From Pycnococcus provasolii (lineage: Eukaryota; Chlorophyta; Pseudoscourfieldiophyceae; Pseudoscourfieldiales; Pycnococcaceae), in the NCBI GenBank assembly GCA_938743325.2, contig OW568873.1, forward strand, positions 434,001 through 498,000: a stretch of 64,000 nucleotides of DNA, given 5' to 3'. Below, piece by piece: positions 47,439 through 57,705 of this stretch. Position numbers and translations under genes: made by a program. The number at the start of each line of letters is the position of its first letter. The first letter of the stretch is position 1. The notes beneath the pieces were generated by a model. The model ran no database searches, was not told the origin of the DNA, and was given only the letters and a program-made list of their open reading frames with translations.

Positions 47439-48310
47439 TTGGCTAGGTTCTACTTCTTCTTCTTGGGACATGGCTGGCAACCCCGGCATGGATGATGGGT
47501 GGAGCGACGTGGGTTGGGGTGCAGACGACCCGAATGATTGATTTGTTGTGTGGCTCGGCGTCGCGAAGTACCGCCGCAGCGTCACAACATCGTATTTTAA
47601 TGTACTCTTGCCTTCTTTTTTCATTCCGCATTTTTTTTGTATCCCAATGCCGCCGGTGCCTATCGCAGCTTGTTGCTTCTCTTAAGAAGTCGTCGGACAG
47701 TGGCCTCCCGCACACTTCACCGCCGCTGGTAGTATGTTTTCCAAAAAAAAAGTGCAAAAAAAATGTTTTATTCTTGTGTCAAGTTGACAACGTGCTGAAA
47801 TGTGTATTTCATCGTTAGGTCGAGAGTCGGAGAGGAGAGGTTGTAGTTGGTATGAAAGTAGAACTTACGAATACTAACCGTTATACGATCACGACTGAAA
47901 GGAGCTTGAATTTCTTCAAGGACGAGCTGAGCGTCGCCGTGACAGGCTGATTTGGTAGAGGAATGTAAGAGAATGCTTCTTCGAACAGATTCATATTGTT
48001 TTTAGAAACGAATGACTTACGAGTCGAACCCTCTGCAAATGAGAATGGAGGATGTGAGAAAGCCGCTTTTGATGGAATTCTTGCGATGCTGTGATCGAAG
48101 GAATGTCGTACGGTCTCCACGGAACTGATTGGTAGAACCGCTGATGTTGTGATAGCGATTGGTGAATGTACCTGTACAGATACGTCGTCGTATGTCTTCC
48201 GCCAGACACACAAACACACACACCCCGCCGGCTTCCGCCGCCGCCGCAACCAACGCATTTATTTACGACGCACAACAATCGCCACCACTGTCGTTGTTCC
48301 GTTCCTCCTC
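47439..48310 (+). promoter_or_regulatory. PRMT3 upstream region, duplicated copy B
   Basis: Contains the frame-shifted remnant of the oxygenase tail, then the same 769 bases as 41578-42346. Confidence 0.5.
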
Positions 48311-48577
48311 ATGTCGGACAACAACAACAACAACAACTCGGACGACGACGACAACAACTCTTGGTCCAACTGGTCCGAGGACAACCTCTTCACCACGGTT
48401 TGTCCGTTGTGCTGTTGGAAACCGCCGGCCCGAGAGCGCGACGACCACGCCCGCGATGCTTGCACCTTGATACGCCAACGTGGCATCGACGTGCGCGAAA
48501 GCGTCGCTGCCTCGCTAAACGTCATCGCGCACGTCCACGACACCTCGCTTCCTGGCATAAATTATGCCTGTGTCTAG
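48311..48577 (+). pseudogene. PRMT3 5' fragment with foreign tail, copy B
   Basis: Identical in structure to 42347-42613: 34 PRMT3 codons, then the same 54-codon foreign tail. Confidence 0.85.
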
Positions 48578-48889
48578 ACGATGCCCAGCACGGAAGAGAG
48601 AGAGCGAGCTGCAAGCGCGCGACGCGTCGCGCCGCCAGAGATGCCCATGCTGCGCTCTCCTAGCCACATATTACTTTACTTATCATCACCATTATTCCGT
48701 ATTTACTCAAGACGTAGTCTGCTCAAGACGTAGTCTGATTGGTCGGGGCTGTCACTTTCCCAACTCAAGACGATCTCTGGGTGGGAGAAGGCAAACCATC
48801 ACCACCCAGGGGCAACAAAATAGATTCGGGGGGTCTGCGAGCTCCAATCCCACAATTAAACCCCCAATCCAAATCTCTCACTCGCTCAC

Positions 48890-49095
48890 GGACGAAACAC
48901 ATCGACGTGCGCCTTAAGAACTTGCGTGACCACGTTAAGCGCAAGGCTCTGGAGCTGCAGCACATCGACACCAAGGAGCAGATCGCTGACATCTTCACGA
49001 AAGGATTGGGGCGCGATGCGTTCCAGTTTCTCAGCGGGCAGCTCATGGGAGAGCCAAGCCTGCGCTCCCTGCAATCGGTTGCTCGGGAGGAGTGA
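48890..49095 (+). mobile_element. Copia-type retrotransposon fragment (end of RNase H), copy 2
   Basis: Duplicate of 42926-43131, carried along with the tandem unit; not an independent insertion. Confidence 0.8.
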
Positions 49096-49805
49096 GCGAG
49101 GGAGGACGGAGCTCGCAACCGAGCTTGGGGCATGTCACAGATCTGTGGGGACTTATGGGATCTCTGTCCCCCGAGGGAAAGAGGGGACTTAGAGGGAAAA
49201 GGGAATTCGCGTTTATTCTTGTTGTTTTGTTCTTGTAACGAAGCAGCGAGTCTTCACCTTAAGAGTTTCTTTCACAAAACGGATGCCTCAGTCCATGGCG
49301 CGGGCCTGCGCATGTTCCTCGAGGGTGATGCCGATGTTGACGACATGATGCAAGTCGTTGGGAGGTGGCGCTCACGCGCCATAGGCCTTAAGGCTGAGTT
49401 TGTGCTCGTGTTGCTGCCGGGTGTCGTCGACGGGCGACCCGTTCGGACAGAGTCGGCACCATTCCTTTTAAACGCCGAGCCGGGTGGTGGCATGGGGCAT
49501 TACCGTCAAGCCGATAGACCGGTGGTGACGGCGACAGTGACGGCGACACAGCTCGTCTCCGCTCGCGGCGGCGGCGGCGGCGGCGGTAATGCTAAAACTA
49601 CATATCCAAAGGGACCTCTGGGAGGTCCCACACGAAGTAAACGTCGGGAATGTGCGCGCCGCCATGAGCCCATGAATGTTGGCACAACCGGGATCCCAAA
49701 AGTCCCACCCCTATTCTCGACCAGGGGAAGACACCAGCGACGAATCCCATCCCCGCAGGGCAAAACCCACCGAACCTAGAAAGGACCTCACCAACACCAA
49801 CTACG

Positions 49806-50006
49806 CCACACACACGCTCTGAGCTCACCTCATGGCGCGCATACTTCCTTCACGTGCGTACACGTGGGCATGTCAGAAAGCACGCGCACGGGGCAGTCCG
49901 CGACGTGTGCGTCGTGGCGCAAGCGAGTCGACCGCCCCGCTTGTTTTGACGACAGCGACAACTACACGTACTCGGTTGGCTCGCACCGTCAGCGCAGGAC
50001 GTCCTG
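49806..50006. other. Shuffled pieces of the oxygenase gene inside the filler, copy 2
   Basis: Same three patches as 43842-44042, duplicated with the unit. Confidence 0.8.
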
Positions 50007-50332
50007 CGGATACGTCGATGGACGACGATCGCGCAGCTGCTCGAGCATGACGACCAACTACCACAGTCGCGGCGACAGGTCTCGTGTGCATCGAGCTGTA
50101 CAAGGTGATTGAGGGCGACGATGCAACACGTTCGAGCTTTGCCGCCTACTGTGTGTCGTCGGCTAGAAGCAGTCTGCTCTACAACTGTACACGACGAAGC
50201 AGACTATCCCCCGGCATTTTGACGTTGTCGTCGCCTGCGAGGATGACTAACGAGTGACTTGGACGTGAACTTTAGTCTGTGTTTGGCCTGGAATGGCCTG
50301 CTCGTCTCGGAGCCTCGCGGACCTCCTACGCA

Positions 50333-50848
50333 ATGCGCGTCGAGGCGCTGGCCGTCGAGCGGCGTCGCGAAGTACCGCCGCAGCGTCACATGCTGGGTGT
50401 GGTCATGGCCATGCACGCCTTTCCCATCATGCCTGGCATGCGTGAGCTCGTCGTCAAGCTGCTGACGAGCGGGAAGCAGGTGTTCCTCGTGAGCGGAGAT
50501 TTCCGGCAGATGATCGCGCCTGTGGCGAACGAAATCGGTGTTCCCGTCAACAAGATATATGCAAACAACATCATGTTCGACGAGGAGGGGAAATACGCAG
50601 GGTTCGACGACACGGAGCCGACGAGCCGAAGTGGTGGAAAGGCGGAGGCTGTGAAGAGGATCAAGGCGTCGAACGGATTCCAGACGGTGGTTATGGTGGG
50701 AGACGGCATGACGGACCTGGAGGCGCGCGTCGAAGGTGGCGCTGACGCCTTCATCTGCTTCACGGGCGTCGTGAGACGAGACGCGGTGGCGGAAGGGGCG
50801 GACTTGGCTGTTGGCGAGATGGCGCAAATCATGGATTTGCTGCTGTGA
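50333..50848 (+). pseudogene. 5'-truncated phosphoserine phosphatase, copy C
   Basis: Same as copy B: foreign in-frame leader, no FDVDST nucleophile motif, SGD in motif II. Confidence 0.9.
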
Positions 50849-50912
50849 TTCTTCTTCTTCTTCTTCTTTTAACGACAAATGTTCGTTCATTCTTCTCTTC
50901 TCAAAAAAATTG

Positions 50913-51881
50913 TTACAACTCTTCCGTCATGAATGGACCAGTGACGCCGTCGGGAGGTGCCTCGCCGGAGCCGTTGTAGCCCAAGCACGCGATCCTGCCG
51001 TCGCGTCGTAGCGCCAACGAGTGAACCCAACCCGCAGCAATCGCGACGAAGTCGCCGTCGACGCCGTCGGGAGGCGCCTGGCCGAAATCGTTGTTACCCC
51101 AGCACGCGATACTGCAGTCGCGTCGGATCGCCAGCGAGTGACCGTCACCCGCGGCGATGGCGACGAAGTCGCCTTGTATGCCGTCTGGAGGCGCCTCGCC
51201 GTTGTAGTTGCGTCCCCAGCACACGACGCTGCCGTCGGGTTGAAGCGCCAGCGAGTGCTGCAAACCTGCAGCGATCGCGACGAAGGCGCCGTCGACGCCG
51301 TCAGGAGGCGCCTGGCCGTCGGCGTTGCGTCCCCAGCACGCGACCCTGCCGTTGCGACGTAGCGCCAGCGAGTGAGCGCCCCCCGCGGCGATCGCGACGA
51401 AGTCACCGACGACCCCGTCGGGAGGCGCCTGGCCGTCGCGGTTGTGTCCCCAGCACGCGATACTGCAGTCGCGTCGGATCGCCAGCGAGTGACCGTCACC
51501 CGCGGCGATCGCGACGAAGTCGCCTTGTATGCCGTCTGGAGGCGCCTCGCCGTTGTCGTTGCGTCCCCAGCACACGACGCTGCCGTCGGGTTGAAGTGCC
51601 AGCGAGTGCTGCAAACCTGCAGCGATCGCGACGAAGGCGCCGTCGACGCCGTCAGGAGGCGCCTGGCCGTCGGCGTTGCGTCCCCAGCACGCGACCCTGC
51701 CGTCGTGTCGAAGTGCCAGCGAGTGGTCGAGACCCCCAGCAATCACTCTGGACGAGAACCGCGCGGCGTTAACTCGCTCACGTTCTTTGGCGAGGCGTCT
51801 CTCACGCTGCCACGGTATGAAGGCGAGGCGGAGCGCTTCGTACGCTAGCGCTCCGAGCTCCATAGGGGCGAGTGCTGACAT
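50913..51881 (-). CDS. RCC1-like repeat protein, copy C
   Basis: 322 residues, protein identical to copy B by eye. One silent base change (CTG to TTG) distinguishes the genes. Blades 1-3 are the converted type. Confidence 0.88.
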   Translation of the reverse strand: MSALAPMELGALAYEALRLAFIPWQRERRLAKERERVNAARFSSRVIAGGLDHSLALRHDGRVACWGRNADGQAPPDGVDGAFVAIAAGLQHSLALQPDGSVVCWGRNDNGEAPPDGIQGDFVAIAAGDGHSLAIRRDCSIACWGHNRDGQAPPDGVVGDFVAIAAGGAHSLALRRNGRVACWGRNADGQAPPDGVDGAFVAIAAGLQHSLALQPDGSVVCWGRNYNGEAPPDGIQGDFVAIAAGDGHSLAIRRDCSIACWGNNDFGQAPPDGVDGDFVAIAAGWVHSLALRRDGRIACLGYNGSGEAPPDGVTGPFMTEEL

Positions 51882-51992
51882 GGCGACGAATGAGGGGACG
51901 TAAATTTCCAGACGGGTGAGGGGACGCCTGAGAGGAGAGGGGACCCCGACCGGTCGCTTTTTAGTCTATCCACTTTTTCTCTCACAAACATA

Positions 51993-53402
51993 ATGTCGGC
52001 GGCGCCGCATACACGTGTGCGCGGCGTGCGCGTGCGCGTGCGCCTTTCACTCCGCCGCCTTTGTCGTCGTCGCTCGTCAGTCGTGCATTCTTCCGCAGAA
52101 GTCTCGTCATATCCACCCGTCGACGAAATTCATGTCGCACGACCCGCAGAAGACAACACAAACGCAACGCTGTTTCGTAAAAAGTACCTGCTTGGAAAGA
52201 AACCGTGTGTGCGTGCATGTCCACAGGTTGCAGAGAACCCGCCACTCACACGCTCTGAGCTCACCTCTATGGCGCGCATACTTCCTTCACGTGCGCTTAC
52301 ACGTGGGCCAACCGAACAGCCGAATGACTGGAGCGTCACGAAAGGGCGTCATGCGGTGGAGACGTTTGAAGACAGCGACGACGGCAAGTGCTCAATTCTC
52401 GTGGTCAACAACATAGACCGCTTGCACCTTGGCGTTTCAAAGATTGCCGACGACGTTTTGAGCATCATCGATGCGAGTGGCGCACGCATGGTTCTCGACG
52501 ACGTGCAGATATCCCTCGGCGCACGCGCCGGTGCGTCGGTGGGCCCTCACACCGACTCATACTCCGTGTTCCTGCTACAAGTCGGCTCTCCCAAGCGCTG
52601 GGTGGTATCAAGCGGGGCGGTCGACTCGCTTGCGCCACACGTCGACGACGCACACGTCGCTGACTGCCCCGTGCGCGTGCTTTCTGACAGTGCTATCGCA
52701 GAGTCGAAGGCTGAGCTCCTTGAGACTGTGGTCCAGCCGGGTGACGCGTTGTACGTCCCGCCTCACTGTGTTCACTACGGTTCGAGCGTTGACGACAGCG
52801 ACAACTACACGTACTCGGTTGGTGTGCTCGCACCGTCGGCGCAGGACGTCCTGCTCAGTTTCGCGGCATTTGCCAGCGAGCAAGCAGCCTTCACGAATCA
52901 CGCAAATGGCAGTACGAGGCGCTTTGACATAGTTCACGAGGTAGCGGCGCTGGATGAGGAGAGGGAAATGTCAGCTGCGCATGGCACGATATCTCATGCA
53001 CATGTACGTGCGACTCAGGCTTTCTTGCGCTCTCTCGCGGATGACGAAGATCTCGTGCGTGAATGGCTCGGCGAACACTTCACCGAGGCTGGCATGCATG
53101 TGATGCCAGCACGCATGCCTCTGGACAACGACGAGCCTGCTGTGCGTGCACCTGGATCTCGAATTTTATTTGATGCCGCGCGAAGCTGCTTGTATGCGAA
53201 TGGCCATAAGCATACATTGTCGGAGGATAATGCTGCGTGGGCTCAGTCTCTAGCGGACGAAGGCATCGCACGGAGATGTGTCACGGACAGTGAGAAGGTT
53301 TTGGCTGCATCACTCCTCGAGGAAGGTGCCATATGTGTGGCGGCGGACGCTGAAGAATTGGCCAGGGTTAGGGAGGAGGAGACGATGCAGCAGGGAGGAT
53401 GA
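51993..53402 (+). CDS. Ribosomal-oxygenase-like protein, copy C (C-terminally shortened)
   Basis: 469 residues, same as copy B including both deletions relative to copy A, so those changes precede the last duplication. Head to head with RCC1-like C (111 bases). This copy directly precedes the complete PRMT3 gene, which probably reflects the ancestral order. Confidence 0.85.
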   Translation: MSAAPHTRVRGVRVRVRLSLRRLCRRRSSVVHSSAEVSSYPPVDEIHVARPAEDNTNATLFRKKYLLGKKPCVRACPQVAENPPLTRSELTSMARILPSRALTRGPTEQPNDWSVTKGRHAVETFEDSDDGKCSILVVNNIDRLHLGVSKIADDVLSIIDASGARMVLDDVQISLGARAGASVGPHTDSYSVFLLQVGSPKRWVVSSGAVDSLAPHVDDAHVADCPVRVLSDSAIAESKAELLETVVQPGDALYVPPHCVHYGSSVDDSDNYTYSVGVLAPSAQDVLLSFAAFASEQAAFTNHANGSTRRFDIVHEVAALDEEREMSAAHGTISHAHVRATQAFLRSLADDEDLVREWLGEHFTEAGMHVMPARMPLDNDEPAVRAPGSRILFDAARSCLYANGHKHTLSEDNAAWAQSLADEGIARRCVTDSEKVLAASLLEEGAICVAADAEELARVREEETMQQGG

Positions 53403-54274
53403 TTGGCTAGGTTCTACTTCTTCTTCTTGGGACATGGCTGGCAACCCCGGCATGGATGATGGGTGGAGCGACGTGGGTTGGGGTGCAGACGACCCGAATG
53501 ATTGATTTGTTGTGTGGCTCGGCGTCGCGAAGTACCGCCGCAGCGTCACAACATCGTATTTTAATGTACTCTTGCCTTCTTTTTTCATTCCGCATTTTTT
53601 TTGTATCCCAATGCCGCCGGTGCCTATCGCAGCTTGTTGCTTCTCTTAAGAAGTCGTCGGACAGTGGCCTCCCGCACACTTCACCGCCGCTGGTAGTATG
53701 TTTTCCAAAAAAAAAGTGCAAAAAAAATGTTTTATTCTTGTGTCAAGTTGACAACGTGCTGAAATGTGTATTTCATCGTTAGGTCGAGAGTCGGAGAGGA
53801 GAGGTTGTAGTTGGTATGAAAGTAGAACTTACGAATACTAACCGTTATACGATCACGACTGAAAGGAGCTTGAATTTCTTCAAGGACGAGCTGAGCGTCG
53901 CCGTGACAGGCTGATTTGGTAGAGGAATGTAAGAGAATGCTTCTTCGAACAGATTCATATTGTTTTTAGAAACGAATGACTTACGAGTCGAACCCTCTGC
54001 AAATGAGAATGGAGGATGTGAGAAAGCCGCTTTTGATGGAATTCTTGCGATGCTGTGATCGAAGGAATGTCGTACGGTCTCCACGGAACTGATTGGTAGA
54101 ACCGCTGATGTTGTGATAGCGATTGGTGAATGTACCTGTACAGATACGTCGTCGTATGTCTTCCGCCAGACACACAAACACACACACCCCGCCGGCTTCC
54201 GCCGCCGCCGCAACCAACGCATTTATTTACGACGCACAACAATCGCCACCACTGTCGTTGTTCCGTTCCTCCTC
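53403..54274 (+). promoter_or_regulatory. Upstream region of the complete PRMT3 gene
   Basis: Shortened-tail remnant of oxygenase C, T-rich stretch with TTTTATTCTTG, then AC-rich sequence before the PRMT3 ATG. The frame of PRMT3 is open for 54 codons upstream of the ATG without a better start. Confidence 0.5.
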
Positions 54275-55888
54275 ATGTCGGACAACAACAACAACAACAA
54301 CTCGGACGACGACGACAACAACTCTTGGTCCAACTGGTCCGAGGACAACCTCTTCACCACGGTTTGTCCGTTGTGCCCAGCCACGTCAGAGAGCCCCTCT
54401 CTTATGCTCCGCGACCACCTCCCCTCCATCCACAACCTCAACCTCCTCAACCTGCGCTCCAAGCACTCGTGGGACTACCACTGCTGCGTGCGTGCCGTGA
54501 ACTACTTAAGGGCCGGTTACGACCCATCTGCACTCGAAGCCACAATCTCATCTGTCCCTCGCGACTCGCCGCAGTACCTCACGCCTGTCCTGGAGAACGA
54601 CGCTCTGTTATCCTGCGATGACTTCCTGGACGACGACGACGACGACGACGACAACCCTGACGACACAACTTTGCAAACTTTGCAACAACTACAAAGAGAA
54701 AATGCACTTCTTCATCAGCGCCTCTCATTAATCCAGTCTTCGCTACTCCAAGAAGACGACGAAAAAGAAAAAATCTCCTCCTCATCTCCTCCCGCTTCTT
54801 CCGAATCGTCCATTATTGACCCAGGCTACTTCCGTTCCTACGCCCGCTACGACATTCACCGCCAGATGCTCTTGGACGACACGCGCACACTTGCCTACAG
54901 ATCCGCTCTCTTAACCCTCTCAAATAACAAGCGCGTTCTCGATGTGGGCACAGGCACAGGCATCTTAACGCTCTTTGCCGTGCAAGGTGGCGCAAGTTCT
55001 GCCGTTGCCATTGAAGCGTCCGAACCTCTAGCCCCCCTAGCCCAGTCTCTGCTCGCCGCCAACGACCCAAACAAAATAGCCACCCTGTTCAAAGGACGCT
55101 CAGAATCCTACCAAACCAACGAGCCGTTCGACATCATCGTCAGCGAGTGGATGGGATACGCTTTATTATTCGAGAACATGCTGCCCTCCGTGCTTCACGT
55201 GCGCGACCGCCTCTTGAAACCAGGCGGCGCGATGGTCCCGAGGCGCGCCACCATGTCGCTGGGATTCGCATCCGCGCGCACGTCGTACCACCTCCTCGGA
55301 CACCGCCAGGCGACGCCAGCAAAGGACATGGCGTGGGGCGACGTCTACGGCATGGACTTTTCGGAGGTGGGACGTCGATGGCACGCCGAGGAACTCAAAA
55401 CAGCGACGGTCATGCACATGTCCAGCGCAACGCCGACGTTTGAGCGCAATCCTGACATCCTCACAACGGACGCCGTGTTCGTGGACCTTGACTTGCAAAC
55501 GTGCTCGTCTGACGATCTTGAGTTCACGAGGCCATTCCGCGTCGACGTCGTCAGCACAGACGCCGCACAGTCGATGCCAACAAACACACCTCACCCCAAC
55601 TCTCTGCACTCCTGCGCGCTCTGGTTTGCCACCGAGCTGGCGGACGGCATCTGGCTGGACACGTCGCCGCATGGTGCTGACACGCACTGGGGGCAGGTGG
55701 TCCTCCAGCTGCCCGAGCCCATCGTCGACGCCAGGACGATCGAGGGCACCATCAGCTTCGCGCGCGAAAAGCCTTCAAACGACAACGAGTCGGCAAGAGG
55801 GTATGACATCGCACTAACGTATCGCATCGTGTACGTCGACGGCACGTCGTCGTCTGACGAGGTGACGCGTGTGTACGAGCTTCACTAG
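54275..55888 (+). CDS. PRMT3: Protein arginine methyltransferase 3
   Basis: 537 residues. The N-terminal C2H2 zinc finger (CPLC...LRDHLPSIH) is the PRMT3 hallmark and in other eukaryotes recruits ribosomal protein uS5 (RPS2). An acidic/Gln-rich linker follows. The catalytic core shows ARYDIHRQMLLDD, SAM motif I VLDVGTGTGILTLFA, the double-E loop SEWMGYALLFENML and the THW loop DTHWGQ. It would place asymmetric dimethylarginine on ribosomal and other proteins in the cytosol. The start is the ATG at 54275, right before a Asn/Asp run. Both partial copies upstream diverge at codon 34. The stop lies only 26 bases from the stop of the convergent PHR-like gene. Confidence 0.94.
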   Translation: MSDNNNNNNSDDDDNNSWSNWSEDNLFTTVCPLCPATSESPSLMLRDHLPSIHNLNLLNLRSKHSWDYHCCVRAVNYLRAGYDPSALEATISSVPRDSPQYLTPVLENDALLSCDDFLDDDDDDDDNPDDTTLQTLQQLQRENALLHQRLSLIQSSLLQEDDEKEKISSSSPPASSESSIIDPGYFRSYARYDIHRQMLLDDTRTLAYRSALLTLSNNKRVLDVGTGTGILTLFAVQGGASSAVAIEASEPLAPLAQSLLAANDPNKIATLFKGRSESYQTNEPFDIIVSEWMGYALLFENMLPSVLHVRDRLLKPGGAMVPRRATMSLGFASARTSYHLLGHRQATPAKDMAWGDVYGMDFSEVGRRWHAEELKTATVMHMSSATPTFERNPDILTTDAVFVDLDLQTCSSDDLEFTRPFRVDVVSTDAAQSMPTNTPHPNSLHSCALWFATELADGIWLDTSPHGADTHWGQVVLQLPEPIVDARTIEGTISFAREKPSNDNESARGYDIALTYRIVYVDGTSSSDEVTRVYELH

Positions 55889-55894
55889 TAAAAA

Positions 55895-55904
55895 TGTAAT
55901 TACA
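55895..55904. terminator. Palindromic TGTAATTACA between PRMT3 and the PHR-like gene
   Basis: A perfect 10-bp palindrome, 6 bases after the PRMT3 stop and 10 bases after the PHR-like stop, offering TGTAA on both strands. It is placed as a shared bidirectional poly(A) signal in a 26-base gap. Confidence 0.5.
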
Positions 55905-55914
55905 AACCTTTGTC

Positions 55915-57052
55915 TTATGGATCAGGTGGAGATGCTGCACCACCACCACCACCACCACCGCCTGCGCCTGCGCTAGGGTTAGAAATCAGGCTTTTCAAGT
56001 AGGTACCGTGCTCCTCAATCGTCAGCTGCAGCTGACGTTGCAATTCCACCTGCTCCTCAAGTCGCTTCTGCATCTCACGCTGCCGTTTCAGTGCAGAGTC
56101 GATGAGAGCTGCACGCTCGGCAGGAAGGTTGTCCTTTTCCTCCGTCCCATCGGCGACGCCAACAAGCAGCTCGTCAATCGGATCAGCCGCGGGAAACGCA
56201 TCAGTACCTAGCTGCTGCGTTCTCTTCTTCTCCTCGTCCTCCTCTTCCTTTTGATCTCTCCTCCTTTTCGCTACTCTCACTGCTTCTTCATCATGCTTCT
56301 CCTCCTTTACAACATGCTCCTCCTCTTTCACCGCAGCATTATCAGCCGCAGCCAATTCAGCAATCGCAGCCTCCACCGCCTCGTCGTCTATGTCATCCAT
56401 GTCCAGCTCGGGCTCCGCCATAGCGGCGGCGGCAGCAGCCGCCTCCTTGTTTCTTGCGTGGATCGTCATCTTGCTCCTACTACTCGGATTCGGGCTCTTC
56501 ACGTGGATACGGAATTTCTGCAGATGGCTCTTCACGTGGTAGATCGTCATACCCTTCACTCCCATCTTCTTCAGGATAGCCTTAGGTGTAGCCTTCTCAG
56601 GCCCATTCAGCTCCTCCACCACGCGCGTGAACATGTCATGTAGCTCTGGCGTCCAGCGAAGCCTTGCTTTGTTTGCCGCCTCCTCCGCCGCCGCCGCCGC
56701 CGCAGCAGCTGCTGCCGCGGAAGAGGACGAGTTCGACGCGTTGCCTGCACCACGCGCGCTGGAGGCACCTGCACCACGCTGCTGCACCTGCGCCGCCTGC
56801 TGCTCAGCAACAGGCGCGGCCGTGGAGGCGCCCATCGCCGCGGTCGTTCCACCCACTGCGGCACTCATACCATGTTGTGGCACTGCGCCTGCGGCGGCGG
56901 CGGCGGCGGCGTAGGGGTGCATATGGTGTGTGCCATCGTGAGCAACGAATACTGTGTTCGACACCTGCTGCTGCACGGTCGAGGGCGTAAAGATCACGTT
57001 CATCCCAGACGTCGCATGCTCGCCACCGAAGTGAAATTGCCCTTGTGTAAGC

Positions 57053-57096
<44 letters not shown>

Positions 57097-57172
57097 AAGT
57101 TGTCGTTGCCATTCGAGCGGATCTATGGTCACGGGAACTGCCACGGGTACGGGAACCAGCACGTGCTGCTGC

Positions 57173-57203
<31 letters not shown>

Positions 57204-57705
57204 GCTGCTGCTGCTGCTGAACCGCATACGGGTACGCTCCCTGTCCTGTTTGTCCGCTGTCCCCCATCCACGTGTTAATCTCTTCCATGTCGAGTTGTGC
57301 GAGCGGCGCTTCCGGCCACAGGGGTACGTCGTCGAGTTCCTCCGTGAGTAGGTCGTACAGCGTTCCACCAGGCGTTCCTGCACCGCCCCCACCTCCTGCT
57401 CCTTCATTTGTAGGTAGTTTGTTTCCAGAAGCCGTCACATGTCCTCCTCCGAAGGCTAGTTCCATATTCTGACCACCACCACCACCACCACCTCCCAAGG
57501 TTTCTCCAGGATGATGCTGAACCCCGTCGTCGTTCCCCATCATCGCGTGAGTACCTCCAGGGAAACCTCCCTGTAATCCCGATCTTGGTGGAATGCTCTC
57601 TCTGGTTGATCCGTCGTCAGCCAGCGCGTTCGACGCCTCCTTCAAACCACCAGGACCACCACCACCACCAGGACCACCACCAGGAGGGCCATAAGGAGTG
57701 GGCAT
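55915..57705 (-). CDS. PHR1/PSR1-like MYB-CC (GARP) transcription factor
   Basis: 596 residues from the ATG at 57705; the frame is open ~40 codons further without ATG, so an upstream exon is possible. The GARP/MYB domain at ~346-403 reads [20 protein letters not shown], then [20 protein letters not shown] and SHLQKFR. A MYB-CC coiled coil at ~531-575 has [20 protein letters not shown] and EEHGTYL. This pair of domains defines the PHR1/PSR1 class that switches on phosphate-starvation genes in plants and Chlamydomonas. A basic patch ([14 protein letters not shown]) may be the NLS. The N-terminal half holds two polyglutamine runs (CTG/TTG repeats) and Gly/Ala tracts, typical of activation regions. 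Divergent from an SPX gene, whose products inhibit PHR factors in plants. Confidence 0.92.

Larger units (their letters stand above)
42449..48412. repeat. 5,964-bp tandem unit, copy 1
   Basis: First of two head-to-tail copies. Content in order: ~2-kb filler, truncated phosphatase, RCC1-like B, oxygenase B, PRMT3 promoter and PRMT3 5' end to the breakpoint. The offset to copy 2 is exactly 5,964 for every landmark checked. Similarity also extends leftward from 42448 to about 41509, the tail of the ancestral segment. Confidence 0.92.
48413..54376. repeat. 5,964-bp tandem unit, copy 2
   Basis: Second unit. The only difference from copy 1 that I noticed is G45053/A51017, synonymous in the RCC1-like gene. 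It ends exactly where the complete PRMT3 sequence continues. Confidence 0.92.
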
